A DNA stretch of 64,000 nt from Avena insularis. Taxonomy: Eukaryota > Streptophyta > Magnoliopsida > Poales > Poaceae. Numbering within the stretch: the stretch's first letter is position 1; each line of letters begins with the position of its first letter. The DNA is taken from positions 241,444,677 to 241,508,676 of the forward strand of contig CM042687.1 of assembly GCA_023614405.1 (NCBI GenBank), written 5' to 3'. A program made the translations under genes and the position numbers. Below the pieces are notes generated by a model, which had not been told where the DNA came from, did no database searches, and saw only the letters and a list, made by a program, of their open reading frames with translations. Of this stretch, positions 1-10,542 are shown in pieces.

Positions 1-1339
1 AGCAATTCAGTCATAGGCTTAGCTACCTTGGAGAAATTTTCAATGAACCTTCAGAGTAACCTGCTAAGCCAAGGAAACTACGAACTTCTTTCACGGACTT
101 GGGAGATTCCCATTCGATTCTGGTGAAACTTTAGCAGGATCAACTGCTACACCATCCTTTGTCATAACATGTCCTAGAAAACCAACTTCATCCAACCAGA
201 ACTCATACTTTCTGAATTTGGCATAAAGTTTATGCTCTCTTAACTTCTCAAGTATCAAACGCAAATGTCCTTCATGCTCTTCTTTGCTCTTGGAGTAGAC
301 TACGATGTCATTGATGAAAACAACAACAAACTTGTCAAGGAATTCCATGAACACCTTGTTCATCATATTCATGAAGTATCTTTGGAGCATTGGTCAAACC
401 AAAAGGCATTACGGTATACTCATATAATCCATACCTTGTAGTGAAAGTTGTTTTAGGTATGTCTTGTTCTCTTATCTTGAGTTGAAAATAGCCTGACCGG
501 AGATCAATCTTTGAGAACACACAAGATCCTTCTAGCTGATCAAACAAGTCATTGATTCTAGGCAAAGGGTATTTGTTCTTGATAGTTACCTCGTTGAGTG
601 AACGGTAATCTATGCATAACCTTTGACTTCTATCTTTCTTCTCCACGAACAAAACTGGGGCTCCCCAAGATGAAGAACTTGGTTGAATAAATCCTTTCTG
701 CAACCTTCTCCAAGTTGTTTCTTGAGTTCTTTCAGTTCATCAACCGACATTTTATAAGGTCTCTTTGCTATTGGTCCAGATCACGGTACCAAATCTATAA
801 GAAACTCCGTCTCTATCTGGTGGCATTCCAGGCAATTCTTCCGGAAACACATCCGGATACTCACTTACAATTGGCACACTGTCCATGCTAACCCCCTTAA
901 GATAATTTAGCTTGCTTCCTTTTGATTCAAAGTTGGACTTGAATTTAATCCGTTTTCTTTTCAGGGTTGTGAGTGCAACAGTACGATTAGCACAATCTAG
1001 TACTCCTTCGTACTTGGCCATCCAATCCATTCCCAATATTACATCCAGTCCTTGGGAATCTAGGATTATCAGACTCACTGGAAATTTATGCTTTCCAAAC
1101 TCTATTACTAGATCCCGGCATCCAAGACTTACTATCATATCTCCACCCGGAGAACTAACTTTTATTGGACACCCAATGTTTTCAGTTGAAAACCCATTTC
1201 TATCCACAAATGCTTTTGATATGAATGAATGCGATGCTCCAGTATCAAAAAGAACAAATGCTAGAATAGAATTGAGTCTGAACTTACCAGCAACAGCATC
1301 AGGCTCCTCATAGACCTCCTCCACACTGATGTGGTTCAC
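1..1339 (-). pseudogene. Ty3/gypsy pol fragment: aspartic protease and reverse transcriptase
   Basis: The protease motif LFDTGASHSFIS is encoded near 1240 and continues to about 800, where a frameshift breaks the frame. Reverse transcriptase follows in two more frames. The 335-703 segment carries [23 protein letters not shown] and MPFGLTNAP. The 91-390 segment carries FINDIVVYSK and FLGHVMT. The first 90 bases still read as KEVRSFLGLAGY in the RT to RNase H connection before decaying. The family catalytic box is F-x-D-D, and here the second base triplet reads Asn (FIND), so the active site is damaged as well as the frame. In function this would copy the element's RNA into DNA in the virus-like particle. 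The copy cannot make an active enzyme. Confidence 0.9.
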
Positions 1340-2409
1340 CTATCCCTTCTGAAAAGGGTTGGGCTTGTTGGGTCCTTCAACTTTCTTTTCTGGGCATTCA
1401 TTTGCATAATGCCCCATCTTCTTGCACTTGAAGCATTCAACCTGACTTATGTCTTTCTTGATAGGCTGGCTTCCACTTCCATTACCACTGTGGTGGCTCT
1501 TGTATCCACCCTTGTGGTTCTTGTACTTATCATTGCCATGACTAAGGTGATGCTTGTTGTCATGACGGTTGTGGTTGTGGTGCTTGTTGAATTTCCCATG
1601 CTTGTGGGATCCTGAGCTTCCACTGTCATCATAATGGGAACGTTTGTGAGACGATCCCGAGCTGTGCTTGTCTGAGCGCTTTCTCTTTCTGCTTTCAACT
1701 TGTTTTATTTTGTTCTCCAAAATAGTAGCCTTGTCATGGAGAGACTGATAAGTGGGAACATAGGCCACAACCAGCTGCAGATTCAGTTCATCATTTAACC
1801 CTTCGAGGAACTTTTCCTTCCTCTTAGCATCCGTGTCAACTTCATCCGGGGCATAACGCGCCAGATTGTTGAACTCCTCAATATATTCAGCCACGCTGTG
1901 GTGGCGCTGCTTCAGGTTATGGAACTCCTTCTTTTTCAGACTCATCACTCCAGATGAGATATGAGCAGTACGAAAGCCATCCTCGAAGATAGCCCATGTC
2001 ACATCTTCTATGGGAGTGGTGATCTGGAAGTTATCCCACCAAGTGGCGGCTGGCCCTTCCAACAAGTGTGCTGCAAATCTGACTTTTTCAGCATCGATCA
2101 CATTACGGTTACCAAGTCCTTGTTCACCGAGCGTAGCCAATCATTGGCCACCATGGGATCAGTTGTTCCTGAGAACTTTGCTGGCCTCAACCTCAAGAAC
2201 CTGGTAAGCATGTCAAAGCCCGGTGGGTTGTTGTTGTTGTTATTATTGTTGTTGTTGTTGTTGTTATTGTTGTTATTGTTGTTGTTTTGGCTCTGGATGA
2301 ACGTCATCATCATCTGCATCAGCTGTGTTTGAGCGGTCATCATTTGTTGCATTTCTGGAGTGATGTTGTTGTTGTTGTTGGGGTTGGGGTTTGCACGACG
2401 AGGAGGCAT
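1340..2409 (-). pseudogene. Ty3/gypsy gag, frameshifted, with poly-Asn tract and CCHC knuckle
   Basis: The start at 2409 (MPPRRANPNP) is the first Met after the untranslated leader and fits plant gypsy Gag openings. An Asn-rich stretch follows, then a capsid-like region (FSGTTDP, VANDWL, AATWWDNF). A frameshift lies in the overlap 2098-2140. The C-terminal part is basic and His/Ser/Lys rich and ends with a CCHC zinc knuckle, CFKCKKMGHYANEC, near 1430. The frame ends at TAG 1340-1342, and the same frame runs straight on into protease. The stop is therefore probably a point change (a CAG to TAG change would explain it) in an ancestral gag-pol fusion, though a read-through stop cannot be excluded. 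Gag would form the particle that packages element RNA. Confidence 0.88.
2228..2287 (-). repeat. AAC/AAT microsatellite inside gag (poly-Asn)
   Basis: The plus strand shows an almost pure run of GTT and ATT triplets. On the coding strand this encodes about 20 consecutive Asn. A shorter GTT run sits at about 2365-2383. Triplet runs of this kind change length by slippage and would be a quick marker of subfamily relationships. Confidence 0.9.
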
Positions 2410-2637
2410 CTGTGGTTTGTTCAATAGAGATAAGAATGAGATACCCATATATGTTTTCATGCACAATACAACACATAACCAATCACAAAGCATGCAACAA
2501 AAAGATAAAAGTTCAACAACAAGATAACAAGTTCGCAAAGTAAAACACACAAATAACAAGCCATCCACATGTCGGATGGTCAATAACAAGTTATCAAACA
2601 ACAAGTATGATAATAAAAGATAAATGAGTAGTCAAAT

Positions 2638-4142
2638 CTACTCCTCGGCATCAATCTCCTCCTCGACAAAGGTAAGACCTGCGTTCTCCATCGCGGTCTT
2701 GTATTCCTCGACACTAGTGGTCAAGGTCTCTATCTTGGCCTTGAGAGCCCTCTTCTGGGAATGAAGCCTCTCAATCACCGTCTGCTGCTGCTCGAGCTCG
2801 AAGTCCTTGGTCTGCAGTTCTTCAGTCATGTCCCGGATCTTCTTGTTCCTATCCTGGACTCGCTTCTCCTGACTCTTGAACTTCCTGTTCTGGCTCTCGA
2901 ACTTTGCCTCCATCTCCTTGACTATCTCATCTTGATCCGCGAAGAGCTTGTCCTTCTCGCGAAGCTGCACCTAGAGCTCGTCATTGTTGAGCATGACGTT
3001 GGTCCTGTCAGTGTCCACGTGCCTAATGAGAGACTCTAGGTCCTGGAGGTACAGACGAATCAGCTCTGCTGTGTCCCTCGAATCGTCCTCGAAGTCGATG
3101 GACTCTCCATCCTCATCATGTCTACCGAAGACGTGGAAGTGAGTACCTCTAACCTGTGAGTGTGTCTCCTAGTAGGCGTCCTATCAGATCTGCATGACTA
3201 CCTCAAGGCCTCTCTCCTTGTCATCATGCATGAGCTTGAAGACAATGGCCTCGTGGTAGGCTCATGCAGCGTCAGGGCTGGTTGACCTTGAAGCCCCAGG
3301 TCCTTCCTCTCAAACTTGGTGAGGGAAGCACCATGATGGTAGGAAGAGGAGATTGAGCAAAGTAGTAAGCTCAACGATACGAGGACCAAAGCACGGGTAA
3401 CTTTGGAACTCCTCAGCAGTCTTTGATGGTAAGTAGGCATCTATTTATAAGATAGAAAAGTTAGAACAACACAATTCAAGATAAAACAAAAGACAAAACA
3501 TCACATACATATCCTTGGAAATCAAAACACACAAGTCATGGCATACATGGATCCATTACAACAACCAAGGTTCAATCTTATCTTAAAGCAACATTTGGAA
3601 AATAAGGTGATAAGTGGTGGTCCAACTAACGAAGTACGTTTACAATCCTATCTCCTTGGATACATTGGCTAACACAATGTTTCTAGAAGCAATCAGCCTA
3701 TCTTGCTCACATGACTCCATCACTAAGTCTATTATGTCTCCTCTTAAGGTTTGGTTGGTAGCTTCCAACTCTTGGGTATGTTCCTTCTCTTTCTTGAGAT
3801 CATTTTGGAGGTTGAGCATTCTGCACTGACTCTATCACCAAGTTCTTTGATGGTCTTCCAAGCTGCATCCTTGCTGATTCAAAGAATGTAGTGTGCACCA
3901 CTGAATTGGTGAACATCAGAATCCTTTTTTCGATGGTTGTCTTCCTTGTTTTTATACAAGTGAAGTTGCACCCACCAGTATTCCACTCCTTCATCCATCA
4001 CAGGAAAACCTTTGTACACAGCTGCACCTTGTATCTCTAATGCAACCATGAGGTCCTTGAGAGCCTTGGGGAATTCTGTCTCACACTCCAAAGTCATTGT
4101 CATGAGTGGTCCTTTCCTTACGGCTTCGTTGATGGAGTTCAT
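2638..4142 (-). pseudogene. Extra coiled-coil ORF between primer site and gag
   Basis: A broken reading frame lies on the coding strand between the primer site and gag. The best start is the Met at 4142 (MNSINEAVRKGPLMTMTL). That segment includes the motif YWWVQLHLYKNKED and loses frame near 3880-3900. It continues in another frame as a segment ending near 3800 and again in short pieces at 3198-3440. The last segment (2638-2970, ending FVEEEIDAEE) is strongly charged, with heptad-like Leu/Ile/Met spacing and many Glu, Lys and Gln, as expected of a coiled coil. I do not recognise the family. It is not gag, protease, RT, RNase H or integrase. It could be an element-specific accessory protein or a captured host fragment. 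Confidence 0.6.
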
Positions 4143-4268
4143 CTACAAATAGAGATGAGAAAGAAGATTAGAAAAGTTCTGAGAAGAATAGACAAGTGTA
4201 GAAGTTGCTGAAAAAAATTTCCTTAGTGGTTTCCAATCCTAGGGTCATAATCCTACAGGCAACACAGT

Positions 4269-4280
4269 GCTCTGATACCA
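4269..4280 (-). other. Primer binding site, initiator tRNA-Met type (element A)
   Basis: Read on the minus strand this is TGGTATCAGAGC, the usual complement of the 3' end of plant initiator tRNA-Met. It sits two bases from the end of the LTR (TGTAAGATC on the plus strand at 4283). This fixes both the orientation of element A and the inner edge of its 5' LTR. Confidence 0.92.
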
Positions 4281-4282
4281 TC

Positions 4283-7200
4283 TGTAAGATCCCTCCTTTA
4301 TAAAGGAAAAAGGATCCCGTGATTGCAATGCTAGTCCTCGGATCATTGCTAGCATCCACAGCTTAAGATGAAGTACAGATACAAAGGTCATTTATTACAT
4401 CCATTCCAGAGATAAACATAGTTTTACAACTCCAAGGCCACATGCCTAATACAAGAGTTTGAATAAGTAAATAAACAAAGTCTTCATCTTCATGTGCCAC
4501 AGCAAACATGTTGAAAGTGTAGACTCATGACACCTAATACTCATCGAGTAACCTGCAACATCACAAGTTACAGCCATAGTGGGTCAATACTGGAATAGTA
4601 TTGGCAAGTGATACTATAGTAAAATTTTAAGTGGACTAGATACTATATGCAATTTGGCTAAGTGTAGCTTTAGCCAGCTTTGCTCAAAATAGGTTTTGCC
4701 TATTAGTTGAAATCACTAAGTTTTTCTTTGTCAAAACTTTTCCCAAGGAACCACCAATAGACATTGAGGTCCTTCACCCTTGTTCACCCACAAATTTTAC
4801 TTAGAAATTGGGATGAGGAGATTCTTGATAGCTTCCATGTCTTGATGCTCAAGTTGTCCATTGCCATGGACTTGGCTAAGTACTTAGACTTTTCCATCTG
4901 CAGAGGTTGTGCACTTTCCCCACCGGACTTGGTTTCACCAAGACAGACCTTCAAGCCTTTCCTTGACCAAATGGACGCGCTCCAACCTATCATTCCCACT
5001 ACCACCAACTGTCCAAATGGCTAAGTTCTAGCAACCTATATGGTCCAGGCGAGCCCATATTGCCAAGTGGCTGCACTAGAAGCTTCTAACACGTGGCCTC
5101 TAAAAATCTCTTTGTTCTGGTGGCTTACCACAAGTGAGATACATACAGGTAAACCATAAAATGGGCTTGTAACCACTCAACATAAACCAAACCTTCCATT
5201 CCACCCAGGTGTTTCATTAACTTAGTTGTTTTATTAGGTAAAACAAAGACTTAGAAATATTTTCATCATAGCATGTATATTTTCACCAACCCTTGTTTGC
5301 TACTAGCTAGGCTAAGCATGGCATAGATAGTAACTTAGAAATTCTACTAAGGTTTCATCTACTAGGATTTCACATGGCATAGTTTACACTTTACAAAATT
5401 CCATGCAAGTTTTATTTAGAAACATCAATAATGCATAGAAAATATTGACAAGATACACATCACTTGACTTTTTGGTAGAGGGTATAAGTTCACCTCGATT
5501 TTGCAATGTTCACACAATTTCCAATCACTACAATTAAATCAAGCAAACAATATTTTAATTCACCATTCAAGCAATTCATCACATAAAATGATAAAAACAA
5601 GGCAATGCATGCATCAAAAGAACATGCACAAAGATTGTTTTATTTGTAAAAGTGGTTTCTAATGGGTAATAAACGAAAACACCTAATGGTCATTTTATAA
5701 AGTGGCAAAACCATTTGCAAAAGGTTTTACTTCACTAAACCATTTTTAAAACCAAATCATTATTTTATGAGGTGAAGAAATTACTTTTAATAAGGCAACA
5801 TTCATAGGTTTCACAAAATGTTTTAAACCATAAAACCCAACCTTGTGTTTAGGGTCAGATTTTATTTCCAAAACATTTTCTCAAAGGTTTTCTTTCCAAA
5901 ACCATTTTTATTAATTAAACCATATTTTTATTTGACTAGAAATGTTTTAAATCCAAGATTCATTATTTTTATTTCACCAAATACATTTTTGAAAACCACC
6001 AATTGATCTCTACGGTCAGTAGGTTCAAGTAAACCATTTGCCAAAAGATTTTGTCTCAAAAATCATTTTAGAACAATTTTTATATCCTATAAACATGCAT
6101 ACACAAGTTTCTGCAAAAACAATCAATTTAGCAGAAGCTTTTTTACTAAACAAAGATAACTTGGTTGGCTAGGGGCTTGTCTTTTCCTGAATCCATTGAT
6201 ATAAAATTTGCAAAATTTGGACATGTAGATTAAAAGTTATAGGATTTTACAAAATCTAGCATCTAATAGATCAAATCTGCTTTTAAATCAAGCGGGCGGG
6301 GACCGTGGCTAGTTCTTATTCGCCCCAACCTACCGCGTTTCGGGCTCGGGATCAAGCAAGCGTGGACCGCAGATTTAAAGCTTAATCGTGTGGCGGCGGG
6401 AATTCGTTCTTACATTCGAGCTAATGTTCTATACGTGACCATCTCGATTGTAATCCAATTCACAAGATAAATCAGTCAAATCCTTGGCACTTCTTAAACT
6501 TACCCGACTAATTAGCCATGTTGTGGCTACTGGGACGGTGTGCAGTATACAATGGCCTTCAACTTCTGGTAAGGGCTGGATAGAGGAAGCAAGGGAGAAG
6601 GGATTGGATCACCAGGTTCAGGAGGATCTGGCGGCATGTAACCTGCTGATATCTAAATGCCGAAGAATTGGCCTGGTGGCGAAGCGGCGATGTTCCTTGC
6701 AGAATCGGCACCTACCGCCTCATTGGTTCGCAGACGTCGCAATTAAATCGGCGGTGAGGCTACACAAGCATTCAATGCAAAATAAAGGGTGCGTTGAACA
6801 CGTAAGATAGTAGGGAGGGAGCTTCAAAGAGAGGGGTATGCACGGGTCAGAACATTACCGGGGGAGTCGCGAGAAGAGGCGCAATGGCGGTGCTTCGGTG
6901 TCAGTGTCGCTATTTGAAACATTGTGGTACTCATGGATGAACAGAGACGTCTGTAGAGGTGCGCCAGGAAGGCTGGGGGAAGGTGCTCGTGTGCTCTAGG
7001 GGCTTAGGGGAGGAGGAGGCTGGCTTGAATCGGCCGAAGCCGTCAGAGACAAGTGCAAGTCTTGGGGGAGAAATTTGTGCGACTCGGTGGCTCAGCAAAT
7101 TGTGGGTGTGGTCTGGGGAGAAGGAGAGGAGACCAGAAGCGTTAATAGGGCAATGTACCACTAAGTGAGTAATGGTGGCATGTATCAACATCGTGATGAA

Positions 7201-8734
7201 GCAAATTAAACCCCAGAAACGGGCGGCTAAGAGGAGGGCGTGGTAAATCGCCGCAAGGTGAAGAAGATGACCGGAAGGTGGGACTGGGCAGGCTGTCATG
7301 CGAGAGAAAGAGAGGGGAGGTCCAGGCTATCATCGTCAAGGTGGTGTATGTTTGAGTGAGAAAAAAGAAACTGCTAAGGAAAGAGAGATGGCTACCGGAA
7401 ATGGAAGCTTAGTGGGCTAGGGCTAGTTGGGTTGCTTTGTTTCTTATTTATTTTCTTCTCCTCGTTATTTTTCTTTTTCCCATTTGATTTTTCTTGTTTT
7501 GATTTTATTTAATCCATTCAAGCATCCATTTGAATTCAAACCTTTTGCCAAAATTTGTGTAGGTTTAAATACTGATTAGTATTATAATCAAAGTCAATTT
7601 TGTAATAAAATTTTATTCTTTTTGGGGTCTTTTAATTATTTAATTAGGCCCTTGTTTTAAATCAAATAAGGTTTATTAATAATTTCAAACACCATTTAAA
7701 TTTATAAATCCTTCTAAATCTTTTCAGTAGGTTTTTACTTGTTTAATAGGGTGTCAAATAATTCATCTTGAATTATTTGGAAAGTATTTAATATGATTCT
7801 TAAATCATTTGAATTTAGTTTTTATTTTAATTCCAATGGAATTAAATATAGTTTTAATTCTTAAAGTTTATTTGAAGATTTATTTAATCTTAATTAAGTT
7901 GAATTAACAACTTTTATTTCACTTGGGTAAATTCCAAAATACTATTTTCTCATGAATTATATATTATTCTTATTAGAGATTTGTCTTTATTAAAAATAGG
8001 GATAGAATGGTTAATGCCATTTTATTTTATTTTGGAAATTCTTTATCCTTTTATTTTATTTGAATTTGGATTATATTCATTCCATTTGCTTATGGATTTG
8101 GCCATGATTTGATTTGGTCTTTAAATATTCTTTATTTAATATTTCTTTCTTCATCTTATAAAATCCATATCTTTTTATTTATATATCTAAACTTGGTGAT
8201 TCCAATTTGTAAAATCTTACTTGAGATTTATTTATCCTTTTAAATATATTTATGATTATTTGATCACCATTTAGTATGGATTTATAGATAGATTCTTTAT
8301 TAGCTTTGGAAATTTAATTTCCTTATCTTATTATATTCATAAGATTTTATCCAAGGCTCCAAATTAAGTGAAACCAATTTGTATGGTCTTATAAAATTTC
8401 TATTTGTCATTCTTGATCATTTGTAAATGTTTGTTGACAAGTTTTTATATGGATCAAATCCATAGGCTTGGAGATAACTTGGAAATGATTTTATTCCATT
8501 AGGGTTTGGATTTATTTTCCAAGTGTTTAAATTTCCAGATGCATTTTAAGAGGAATGCATTTCTCTTGATTTGGATTGTGTTGCATTCAAACTTTAACTA
8601 AAGTTTATCCAAGATGGGATTTTTAAGTTTCCACTTAGAAACAAAAGTTTCTTTTCACCCTAAAATTCAACAATAATTTATTTTGTTTATTTTATTTTTC
8701 ACATTACAAGATTTGGAAAATCTTGGGATGTGAC
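4283..8734 (-). repeat. Very long gypsy LTR, copy 1 (about 4.45 kb, shared by A and B)
   Basis: The plus-strand left edge is TGTAAGATCCC next to the tRNA-Met primer site. The right edge is near ATGTGAC at 8729-8734, followed by the CTCGGGACGAG palindrome and a short purine-rich stretch typical of a 3' LTR junction. The block aligns along its whole length with 10543-14898. On the coding strand it has an AT-rich U3 (about 8734-7440), then a GC-rich zone (7400-6290) and an AT-rich tail. No conserved protein is encoded, and the short frames in the GC-rich zone are chance. Compared with copy 2, its GC-rich zone has lost many CG dinucleotides. Confidence 0.9.
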
Positions 8735-8753
8735 TGGCTACCACCCTTAAAAT

Positions 8754-8772
8754 AAATCTCGTCCCGAGATTT
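8754..8772 (-). other. Palindrome before 3' LTR junction of B
   Basis: AAATCTCGTCCCGAGATTT is a near-perfect palindrome about 20 bases inside the internal region. A CTCGGGACGAG motif followed by an A/G-rich tract is often seen just before the LTR start in plant gypsy elements. Here it helps place the LTR edge near 8734. The purine tract itself is short and interrupted (AAGGGTGGTAG on the minus strand). Confidence 0.6.
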
Positions 8773-8880
8773 GGGGAGGCTAGGGGTTACAAGTTGGCTC
8801 AAAGCATCTAGGGTACTACCACCCTTAAAAAAATTCCAACTAGATTACTTCTTGGCTTGTTTGGAGTCTTGATGATATTT

Positions 8881-9848
8881 CTATGGGCAAACATCTGCAT
8901 AGTGTCCTTTGTTTCCACACTTGAAACATGTGACAAGGCTGAGATCCTTCATAGGATTTATCTTGTGCTTCATCTTTTCTGGACAATTGCTTGCATAATG
9001 TCCTTGGTTACCACAATTGTAACATGTGATAAGATTGAGTTCTTCACGTATCTTCTGTGGACAAGTTGATACATAATGGCCTAACTCTTTGCAGTTGTTG
9101 CACCATACTTGGCTAATCTCCTTATACTTTTTTCTTCTTGCTTTCTCCAAAGCTAGGAGTGCTTCTAGTTCATGTTCTTCATATGTTATCTCAAAGGTAG
9201 GAATGTTTCCTGGTCTCCTTGACCTTTTCTTATTCCTTGGATAATACATATGTCTCCTCTTTGGTCCTTTAAATTGAGTCATATTGCATGGGGGTGCAAG
9301 CTAAGATTTTCCTGTGTCTTCATCCTTCTTGGTAGACTTGGCTCTCTCATGGTAGTCTGCAATCAGTTGTTGCACTCCACCTTGTTTCCTTTGTTGAACT
9401 ATGGAATAGATGGGGCATTGGATAGGGACATGATTATTTCCTTCACATAAGTAACAAGTAGCTTGGGTTGTGGGGCATTGATTATTGGATGTTTCTCCTC
9501 ACAATTGGGGCATTGATCTTCACGCTCTTTGGAAGTGTGATCCTTATCTCCACAAATATAGCAAGCTTGGGTTCCTTCTAGAATAACATCTTTGTCATCC
9601 TTGTTGTCATAAACTCCTTGGGAAGAGTTGTCTCCCATGTTGATCATTTGAGTGGCCATACCTTGCAACAATTGGGATTGAATTTTCAAAATCCTTTGTA
9701 TGGTTGGGTCTAACTCACTGGTGTTGGCTAAAAATTGAGCTGTCACTTGGTTCAACTAGGTTTGGGTTACTATGAGTTCTCTCATGTTGTCCTCTTGGTT
9801 TGTGTTGTTGTCACCATCCTTGATGTTGGAGTCTCTTGGAGAAGTCAT
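8881..9848 (-). pseudogene. Gag-like protein with three tandem CCHC zinc knuckles
   Basis: The best start is the ATG at 9846-9848 (MTSPRDSNIKDGDNN). An in-frame TAG at 9756-9758 breaks it after 30 codons. The frame resumes (NQVTAQFLANTSELDPT) and includes a cysteine cluster, CYICGDKDHTSKE. It then shifts frame near 9400, and another TAG lies just upstream of the 9282 segment. The C-terminal part holds three clean C-x2-C-x4-H-x4-C knuckles: CNNCKELGHYVSTC, CYNCGNQGHYASNC and CFKCGNKGHYADVC. They are separated by basic linkers and the frame ends soon after the last one. Knuckles of this type bind single-stranded RNA in retroelement nucleocapsids. Three in a row, without any pol, suggests an RNA-packaging role. 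This copy is inactive. Confidence 0.8.
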
Positions 9849-10528
9849 CTGTTTGGGTTGGATTGGGATTAGAATAGGCAAAATATATCTAAGGGAATAA
9901 TTCTAATTACACACATTACAATTCACACAAGCAATGTGCAAGCAATCACAAACAAACATTTCACTCAAACAACAAGTTTCAAGCATATTTTTAGGCAACC
10001 AAAAATATTTTGTTACACCACATAAGTTGGTGGGTTTGACTTAAACTAAATATGGTGGTCCATCTATATGGTTCACTTGAATCATTCTATCCTTCTTGGT
10101 TGATTCTTCATGAACAAGATCTTTGTATCCTTGGAGAATTTCTTGAATCTTGGTCACAAAACTTCAAAGGTGATGATGATTCCCAAGTTGTGTTTCCTTA
10201 GTCTTCAAGTCTTGAGCAACATTTCTTGTCTCACTTGTAATCCTTAGTGATATCCAAGGTTGAAGTCCTTGTTGAGAATAAGGTTGAAATCACTTGAAGA
10301 TGTTGAAGTCATTAGAGTTGATGAAGTCCTTTGCTCATGGTGAAGTCTTTGGCCATGGGGTAGGCTTTGTCCATCAAGTTTGAAATAGAAGAGATGTAGA
10401 ATCAAAACCAAAATGGTTGAGGAAAGAGTTTACAAGATTGTTTGTAAAAAAGTTTTGGAACAAATTCAACTCCTATTTTTCTAAGGGGTTTTGTCCAACT
10501 TAGGGTTACAAATCCTACAGCAACACAA

Positions 10529-10540
10529 TGCTCGATACCA
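10529..10540 (-). other. Primer binding site of element B (tRNA-Met type, one change)
   Basis: Read on the minus strand this is TGGTATCGAGCA, beside the LTR start at 10543. Compared with element A (TGGTATCAGAGC) one base in the AGAG part is missing. It marks the 5' end of internal region B. Confidence 0.85.
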
Positions 10541-10542
10541 TC

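Larger units (their letters stand above)
1..4282 (-). mobile_element. Ty3/gypsy internal region A (runs off left edge)
   Basis: This is the 5' part of the internal region of an LTR retrotransposon read on the minus strand. From right to left it shows a primer binding site (4269-4280), an extra coiled-coil reading frame (4142-2638), gag with a zinc knuckle (2409-1340), an aspartic protease (around 1240) and reverse transcriptase (about 770 to the window edge). The order gag, protease, RT is common to Ty3/gypsy. RNase H and integrase should lie left of the window. Several frameshifts and stops show that this copy is dead. Its 5' LTR is the block at 4283-8734, which also serves as the left LTR of region B. 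Confidence 0.9.
8735..10542 (-). mobile_element. Internal region B: Gag-only non-autonomous gypsy element
   Basis: This 1.8 kb internal region lies between two 4.4 kb LTRs, with a tRNA-Met-type primer site on its right (10529-10540) and a purine-rich junction on its left. It encodes one decayed Gag-like frame (9848-8881) and nothing resembling protease, RT, RNase H or integrase. The bases 9849-10528 are leader without a convincing frame. Such elements depend on the enzymes of an autonomous partner. Region A, which uses the same LTR family, is the obvious candidate. Confidence 0.82.

Noticed and set aside
8735..10542. Region B as a recently deleted copy of region A
   Set aside because: Its Gag-like frame has three knuckles in a different arrangement and no sequence I can match to A's Gag, so it looks like a separate lineage.
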